Shown here in pieces: positions 22,901 to 26,115 of a DNA stretch of 26,115 nucleotides. Origin of the DNA: JBCAWW01 sp039024315 (GTDB taxonomy: Bacteria > Bacteroidota > Bacteroidia > J057); assembly GCA_039024315.1 (NCBI GenBank), contig JBCCQN010000115.1:1-26115 (forward strand), given 5' to 3'. Position numbers and translations under genes: made by a program. The notes beneath the pieces are model-generated. The model ran no database searches. It saw only the letters and a list, made by a program, of their open reading frames with translations, and was not told the origin of the DNA. Positions within the stretch are counted from its first letter, which is position 1. The number at the start of each line of letters is the position of its first letter.

Positions 22901-24511
22901 AGTATCTATAATCCAGATGAAAACTCCTTCGTTGAAGGTCCGTGTTTCGATATGACCAATGCTCCTGCCGATCCATGGGTATCGCTAAGTATTTGGGTTG
23001 AGTCTGAAGCGGATTGGGATGGTGCTAACCTACAAGCGAGTCTTGACTCTGGTGCTACTTGGATCAACATTGGTGCTAATGGCGATCCATTTAACTGGTA
23101 TAACGACGACGATATCGATGGTCTCCCAGGTGGATCTTTAGAAGGTTGGTCTGGTCGTAATGGTACTGGTACCAATGGTTGGGTTTATGCATCTCATCCA
23201 CTGCCTGACACTTTGGTCGGTGCACCTAACGTTCACTTCCGCGTCAACTTCGGTTCTGACGGCTCCGTTCAAGACGAAGGTTTTGCCTTTGACAATTTTG
23301 CTATTGGTACTCTACCTGTCCCAGATTTAGGTCCCGATACGATCAACATCTGTACGGGTGATATGCTAGACGCCGGTATGTTTAGCGACTACGAGTGGTC
23401 CACTGGTGATAGCACTCAGTCTATCATGCTAGTCAATACTTCTGGTGCACCTATCTTAGATAGCGTCATCTTTGTAACGGTAATCGACAGCCTTGGTCTC
23501 AGAGGTAGCGATTCTATCGTTGTCAATATCGCCGCTTCTGCTCCTATGGTAATGGCTGGTGTAGTTGATTCAGTTCTCTGTAACGGTGATTCTACGGGTA
23601 CTGCTATGGCTACGGTTACTGGTGGTACCGCTCCTTACACTTACACTTGGAGCAACAATGCCAACATGGCGATGACTACTGGTCTCACCGCTGGTACTTA
23701 TAATGTTACCGTGGTGGATAGCTTTAACTGTGCGGTTGATGCGTCTGTTACTATCACCGAGCCTTCTGCGATTACAGTTGCGCTTGATACATTGATCGGC
23801 GTTGCTTGTCCAGATGACTCCACGGGTTCCATCATGATTAGCGTTAGCGGTGGTACTGCTGGTTACTCCTTCTCTTGGAGCAATGGTGCGACTACGGAAG
23901 ACCTCATGATGCTACCGGTTGGTGATTATACCGGTGTTATCACTGACGCTAATGGTTGTGAATTGACTTCTCCAACGCTTAGCATTGCGGCGACTGATAC
24001 CTTCCCAGTAGCTGACTTTGACTTTGTACCGGGTGATGTCAACTACGAAATTAGTTTCTCAGACATGTCAACTGACGCAGATTCTGTTATGTGGGACTTT
24101 GGCGATGGCAATACAAGCATGGACGCCGATCCTACCTATACATTTGCGACTAACGATACCTTCATCGTTACTTTGACAGCAATCAATGATTGTGGTACTT
24201 CTACCAAGACTGACACTATCATCGTTACCAACGTAAGTATCGAGGACGATTTATTGAGCCAAGCGGTTCAAGTTTATCCAAACCCGAACAGCGGTAACTT
24301 TGACGTTGAGTTTGCCGGTATCAACCTTGACAAGGTAGCGCTCCGCGTGAGTAACGCTGCTGGTCAAATCATCTATACCCGCAACATCGGTCAGATTCGC
24401 GGCAACTACACTCAAGAGGTTAGCTTGCCTAGCACGCTAGCAACTGGATTGTATATCCTTGAAGTAAGAACCCCAGATGCGGTTATGCACAAGCGTCTGA
24501 TTATCGAATAA
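19973..24511 (+). CDS. Large modular T9SS-secreted cell-surface protein
   Basis: This 1512-aa protein starts with a signal peptide (MRKLLTLLLLVMGSTGLWAQ). Approximate plan: an N-terminal beta-sandwich to residue 240; CARDB-like cell-adhesion modules around 240-345, 520-635 and 812-925; MAM/jelly-roll-type modules around 349-517 (opening YVEDFETGTTG), 636-812 and 929-1112 (opening YLETFENGNGGW, ending in FAFDNFAIG). Two SprB-like repeats follow (about 1195-1263 and 1265-1340; CNGDSTGTAMATVTGGTAPY and CPDDSTGSIMISVSGGTAGY), then a PKD domain (about 1345-1420; VMWDFGDGNTSMDADPTYTF). It ends in a type A T9SS sorting domain (VQVYPNPNSGNFDVEF ... ATGLYILEV). It is exported to the periplasm, crosses the outer membrane by T9SS and is anchored or released; adhesion is the likely role. 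No catalytic domain is recognisable. A strong terminator follows. Confidence 0.9.
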   Translation: MRKLLTLLLLVMGSTGLWAQVTYLPTFSANVGSPGGLNSDSETTTTGWVEVQPPSQSANALSQSEAIGFPFDFFGTPVTHFKASLNGVITFDTATTIIPAANTNLPSPGLPDMSIAGLWDEFTASPPTGTNDRVWRKTFGTPGSQQLWIKWFSFEYGNPNVSFAYFCIVLEEGTNNVYVVDQFSSATPALTRTVGVQMDANTAVQFGDDLIGQEGNGTSLTDNEVWGFAPFLPAPFNTYVISVSSSGADGACNTASESVTIEVGNLGSNPASNIAAAFSVDGGPITAPEIIPGTLNPGDTVSYTFTATADLSVSGPHTIEAGATVLNDADLSNDTLALTVNTGIGVMAPYVEDFETGTTGVPGTFPTGWTMTGGAYIWHVEDDGTTNSSDTGPLDDHTPGGSLYVFTEASSGALGDVTELASPCIDISGLANPSVEFWYHMYGAQMGTLELDVISGGVTTTVFSLSGEQQTNENDPWRQQIVSLGNFSGTIQLVFRGIRGAEFRSDISLDDINVYDQPPVDIAILSVDQPVDPSCLGPNQTVEVTYTNFGSDTLDFAVDTLDFMLDITGPIPAMFTSEVNSGTLAPFDTLTAIITTAADLSAAGIYTLSIDANVNGDTNGSNDSVGVTRERIAPLIPSLPVVDFTGFNSGNLSAIAPGWFEDEGVGNPNGGTTSGWVLDDFANVPANGASAKFNLWNLGDDDWMIGPKFTADTTTFLCYDIALTDFGGTNAVNLGSDDFLKVMISTDCGATYADFFTYDANSTISNVGQTDTFSLASFAGQEIIVAFYASEGTVDDPEDNDIFLDNIFIKKVVQSDITVIDIMGPDPDCGLGAAEPITITVVNFGTDSVSSIDAQFDVNGAGFSAVETLPMGLPAGDTTTFTFTTTVDMTAPGDYVITAVATAATPADQNMLNDSLSATFTSLPVIASYPYLETFENGNGGWLSGGVASSWELGTPANAIISGAFSGTNAWATSLASIYNPDENSFVEGPCFDMTNAPADPWVSLSIWVESEADWDGANLQASLDSGATWINIGANGDPFNWYNDDDIDGLPGGSLEGWSGRNGTGTNGWVYASHPLPDTLVGAPNVHFRVNFGSDGSVQDEGFAFDNFAIGTLPVPDLGPDTINICTGDMLDAGMFSDYEWSTGDSTQSIMLVNTSGAPILDSVIFVTVIDSLGLRGSDSIVVNIAASAPMVMAGVVDSVLCNGDSTGTAMATVTGGTAPYTYTWSNNANMAMTTGLTAGTYNVTVVDSFNCAVDASVTITEPSAITVALDTLIGVACPDDSTGSIMISVSGGTAGYSFSWSNGATTEDLMMLPVGDYTGVITDANGCELTSPTLSIAATDTFPVADFDFVPGDVNYEISFSDMSTDADSVMWDFGDGNTSMDADPTYTFATNDTFIVTLTAINDCGTSTKTDTIIVTNVSIEDDLLSQAVQVYPNPNSGNFDVEFAGINLDKVALRVSNAAGQIIYTRNIGQIRGNYTQEVSLPSTLATGLYILEVRTPDAVMHKRLIIE

Positions 24512-24530
24512 GGCTGACTGCCCAAAGCTT

Positions 24531-24563
24531 TGCCCCGTTCTGTTACAGGACGGGGCATTTTTT
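24531..24563 (+). terminator. Rho-independent terminator of the large surface protein gene
   Basis: TGCCCCGT (24531-24538) pairs with ACGGGGCA (24550-24557). The stem continues with a T-G, C-G, T-A and G-C pair to a three-base loop (24543-24545). Six T residues follow at 24558-24563. It begins 19 bp after the stop codon. Confidence 0.9.
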
Positions 24564-24574
24564 ATCTTTAATTT

Positions 24575-24592
24575 TTCTACTGCGCAGAACGA
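24575..24592 (-). repeat. GCGTTC hairpin repeat, intergenic variant
   Basis: TTCTAC-TGC-GCAGAA-CGA on the plus strand. On the other strand TTCTGC pairs with GTAGAA (one G-T pair) around GCA. The edge reads TCGTTC instead of GCGTTC. It starts 12 bp after the terminator T-run. Confidence 0.55.
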
Positions 24593-24689
24593 CTAAATGC
24601 TGAATTACGAATAAGCAATGCCCAATTGCTAAGGGATTGGCACTACTTCTATACTTTGCAATCAGTCTTCGATATTTATATTTTTTACG

Positions 24690-24707
24690 GCCGCTGCGCG
24701 GAACGCT
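24690..24707 (-). repeat. GCGTTC hairpin repeat, intergenic copy
   Basis: GCCGCTGCGCGGAACGCT: CCGC/GCGG around TGC (GCA on the other strand), with the fixed GAACGCT edge. It lies 70 bp before the HD-domain gene. Confidence 0.75.
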
Positions 24708-24745
24708 TCACTCTATCTGCCGACATCTCCCCACTTCATTATTTT

Positions 24746-24753
24746 TATCTTTG
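24746..24753 (+). promoter_or_regulatory. Candidate Bacteroidota -7 promoter element (TATCTTTG)
   Basis: TATCTTTG fits the Bacteroidota sigma-ABfr -7 consensus TAnnTTTG and lies 24 bp before the HD-domain ATG, a plausible leader length. No clear TTTG -33 element lies at the usual distance upstream, so this is a half-match. Confidence 0.35.
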
Positions 24754-24777
24754 AGGCAAAAAGAATAGGATTGCTGT

Positions 24778-25650
24778 ATGAGGTACCTTGATGAGTTATA
24801 TGGAGAATATACACTAGAAGGAGTAATCCCAGAATTGATCCAAGCAGAACTTTTTCAGCGCTTAAAGAGCGTCCATCAAGGCGGCGGTATTTTCCTAGTC
24901 AGTCCGTATATCGATCACACTCGCTTTGAGCATTCCATCGGTGTTATGCTTCTCATCAAGGATTTAGGCGGCAGCATAGAAGCCCAAATCGCCGGTTTGA
25001 TCCATGATATCTCCCATACTGCCTTCTCACATTTGATTGACTATGTCCTTGAACTAGAGGAAGAAGACTATCATGAAAAACGATATTTCGAGCTTATTAA
25101 AGATTCCGCAATAAGCGTACTATTGCAAAGCCATGGTTTTGATATCCACACCTTTGAAAAACTTGAGGCTTATCCCCTGTTAGAAAGCCCATTACCCAAT
25201 TTATCCGCAGATAGAATCGATTATACACTAAGAGACCTATTCCAAATCAATAAGGTCTCATTGGCAGAAATCCAATGGTTCAAAAATGGCCTCGAAGTTT
25301 TTGAGGGAAGAATAGCCGTCAAAAAGAGGGAATACGCAGAATGGTTTCAAGCAAAGTACGAAGCCCTAAGCTCAGATTATTTCGAGTCGCCTGAGAATAA
25401 AGGAGTGCATCTTATCCTGAAAAATTTGCTAAAAGAGGCATTGGCTAAAGGGCAAATCGTGGAAAGTGATTTTTGGGAAGACGATTACTATTTGATGGAG
25501 AAACTAGGAGGAGAAGAAAAGCTAAAGCAGCTTATCAAAGAAAAAGGAATCGCCCAGCATCAGACAATTCGTATGAAGGCACGAGCGGTTGATCCTGAGA
25601 TCATTTTCGATCAACAAGTCAAAAGACTCTCCGATTTAAGTACTGAGTAA
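24778..25650 (+). CDS. HD-domain phosphohydrolase
   Basis: This 290-aa protein has the HD superfamily metal site in the dGTPase/SAMHD1-like layout: TRFEHSIGVMLLIKDLGG (H52), IAGLIHDISHTAFSHLID (H76-D77, then H80 and H85), and LSADRIDYTLRDLF (D145). All the metal ligands are therefore present. Such proteins hydrolyse phosphoester bonds, often in nucleotides, and this short form is common in bacteria without a known substrate. The C-terminal third (LSSDYFESPENKGVHLILKN to the end) is charged and helical, as in related proteins. A candidate -7 element (24746) and a GCGTTC hairpin precede it. No other gene shares its transcript in the window; the next gene is convergent. Confidence 0.88.
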   Translation: MRYLDELYGEYTLEGVIPELIQAELFQRLKSVHQGGGIFLVSPYIDHTRFEHSIGVMLLIKDLGGSIEAQIAGLIHDISHTAFSHLIDYVLELEEEDYHEKRYFELIKDSAISVLLQSHGFDIHTFEKLEAYPLLESPLPNLSADRIDYTLRDLFQINKVSLAEIQWFKNGLEVFEGRIAVKKREYAEWFQAKYEALSSDYFESPENKGVHLILKNLLKEALAKGQIVESDFWEDDYYLMEKLGGEEKLKQLIKEKGIAQHQTIRMKARAVDPEIIFDQQVKRLSDLSTE

Positions 25651-25725
25651 AAAGTATGTAGTCCAGAGTAAAAAGTCTCGCTGAACCATATAACTAAACT
25701 CTCCTAGGTCTTAGTACTAGATACT

Positions 25726-25741
25726 CCCGATAGCTATCGGG
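25726..25741. repeat. Perfect 16-bp palindrome CCCGATAGCTATCGGG
   Basis: CCCGATAGCTATCGGG is self-complementary without spacer. It is flanked by two copies of CTTAGTACT (25710-25718 and 25752-25760). It lies in the 281-bp gap between the convergent HD-domain gene and the gliding-type gene. I recall similar palindromes from other Bacteroidota intergenic regions, but cannot check that here. Confidence 0.7.
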
Positions 25742-25825
25742 ATACTTTCTACTTAGTACTTAATTCGTCCCTCTTCTCAAGTTATCTATTACGTGGGTGT
25801 AAATGATAGCCTCTTTTTGGGCAGG

Positions 25826-25864
25826 ACCGCTTCGCGGAACGCTACTCTCGTTCCGCGAAGCGGT
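25826..25864. repeat. Two GCGTTC hairpins head-to-head forming a 16-bp inverted repeat
   Basis: ACCGCTTCGCGGAACG (25826-25841) and its exact reverse complement CGTTCCGCGAAGCGGT (25849-25864) are separated by 7 bp. Each arm is itself a hairpin (CCGC/GCGG around TTC or GAA), and together they can form one long stem. The pair lies between convergent genes, six bases from the terminator of the minus-strand gene, and could stop transcription from either side. Confidence 0.85.
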
Positions 25865-25870
25865 GCCAAT

Positions 25871-25899
25871 AAAAAAGCGCCACTCTCTCGAGCAGCGCT
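25871..25899 (-). terminator. Rho-independent terminator of the gliding-type protein gene
   Basis: On the minus strand AGCGCTGCTC (25899-25890) pairs with GAGTGGCGCT (25885-25876), ten pairs including two G-T, around a four-base loop. The T-run follows (complement of the A-run at 25871-25876). It lies 33 bp beyond the stop of the minus-strand gene. Confidence 0.85.
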
Positions 25900-25931
25900 T
25901 CTGTATCATATTTGATTTGCTCTTCTGGGCT

Positions 25932-26115
25932 CTATCGCATCAGGGTGATGTTACCATTGTAAACCTTCTCCCCAATCTTGAGGCTGTAATAGTAAACCCC
26001 CTCTCTGGCTGCAGCACCGTTCATATCCGTTCCTTCCCAAGCCTCTTGAGGCGCGTCGGTACGGAAAAAGCTTCTGCCCCAGCGGTCAAAGATTTCAAGC
26101 GCATAATTCTCATCG
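25932..26115 (-). CDS. C-terminal end of a gliding-motility/CHU_C-type T9SS protein (5' part outside window)
   Basis: Reading the minus strand from the window edge gives 60 residues before TAG at 25932-25934. They begin DENYALEIFDRWGRSFFRTD, continue EAWEGTDMNGAAAREGVYYY and end KVYNGNITLMR. The pattern I-F-(D/N)-R-W-G ... W-x-G ... G-V-Y-Y-Y ... G-x-I-T-L-x-R is the gliding motility-associated C-terminal domain (CHU_C, type B T9SS signal). It directs the protein through T9SS to the cell surface, typically of a large adhesin or multi-domain protein, so several kilobases of gene probably lie beyond the window edge. It has its own terminator at 25871-25899. Confidence 0.92.
   Translation of the reverse strand, partial: DENYALEIFDRWGRSFFRTDAPQEAWEGTDMNGAAAREGVYYYSLKIGEKVYNGNITLMR

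Noticed and set aside
22000..24400. Internal tandem repeats at DNA level in the large surface protein gene
   Set aside because: The many GGTACT/GGTGCT words come from biased codons for Gly-Thr/Gly-Ala in related beta modules; no long exact repeat was seen.
1..26115. CRISPR array, tRNA, rRNA, integrase or transposase gene
   Set aside because: No regularly spaced direct repeats, no tRNA-like clover pattern and no matching protein motif were seen on either strand.

Overview
The window looks like chromosomal DNA of a Bacteroidota bacterium, probably from the Saprospiria/Lewinella side of the phylum. The phylum call rests on type IX secretion (T9SS) sorting domains of two kinds (type A in two proteins, a gliding-motility/CHU_C-type end in a third), SprB-like repeats, a DUF3810 protein, MqnD of the futalosine menaquinone route, and start codons without clear Shine-Dalgarno sequences. 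The finer placement is inference only. I see no rRNA, tRNA, CRISPR array, IS element or phage gene.

Layout. 1-3079 (+): the end of a zinc-ribbon/membrane protein, a YcaQ/AlkX-type DNA glycosylase starting one base later, and a secreted serine hydrolase with a T9SS tail. 3076-3605 (-): a RelE/ParE-type toxin-antitoxin pair whose toxin carries an in-frame amber stop. 3639-6099: a divergent polysaccharide pair, a UDP-GlcNAc 2-epimerase (-) and a GT4 glycosyltransferase (+). 6207-9715 (-): an M23 peptidase lipoprotein, then a tight four-gene unit of two zinc-ribbon DUF4178 proteins, an 80-aa exported protein and a predicted outer-membrane protein. 10056-12176 (-): an AT-rich unknown secreted protein and ispF. 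12239-13835 (+): an ArsN2-like acetyltransferase and a DUF3810 membrane metalloprotein. 13775-14629 (-): an ECF41-like sigma factor. 14733-16901: a HisA-like TIM barrel (+), mqnD (-) and a single-cysteine peroxiredoxin of the Bcp family (+). 17078-19801 (+): a DUF1611/DgcN-like protein, an acidic unknown protein and glutamate formimidoyltransferase. 19973-24511 (+): a 1512-aa modular T9SS cell-surface protein with a clear terminator. 24778-25650 (+): an HD-domain phosphohydrolase. 25932-26115 (-): the C-terminal end of a gliding-motility-type secreted protein.

The genes are mostly housekeeping, envelope and surface functions with little evident common pathway. The most unusual signal is not a gene. 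A short hairpin, consensus AGCGTTC-NNN-loop-N'N'N'-GRA, occurs about twenty times in both orientations, between genes and inside conserved genes. The first half (GCGTTC) is nearly fixed, the inner stem bases vary with compensating changes on the other arm, and the loop is often GNA (GAA, GCA). Coding copies are read in different frames and do not appear to insert residues into conserved proteins, so the signal appears to act at the nucleic-acid level. I know of no description of this family in Bacteroidota, but I could not search.

Other points of note are the amber-interrupted toxin whose missing C-terminus is still intact downstream, a HisA paralogue lacking the catalytic Asp8, a Bcp-family protein with only one cysteine, and perfect palindromes in two convergent intergenic regions.
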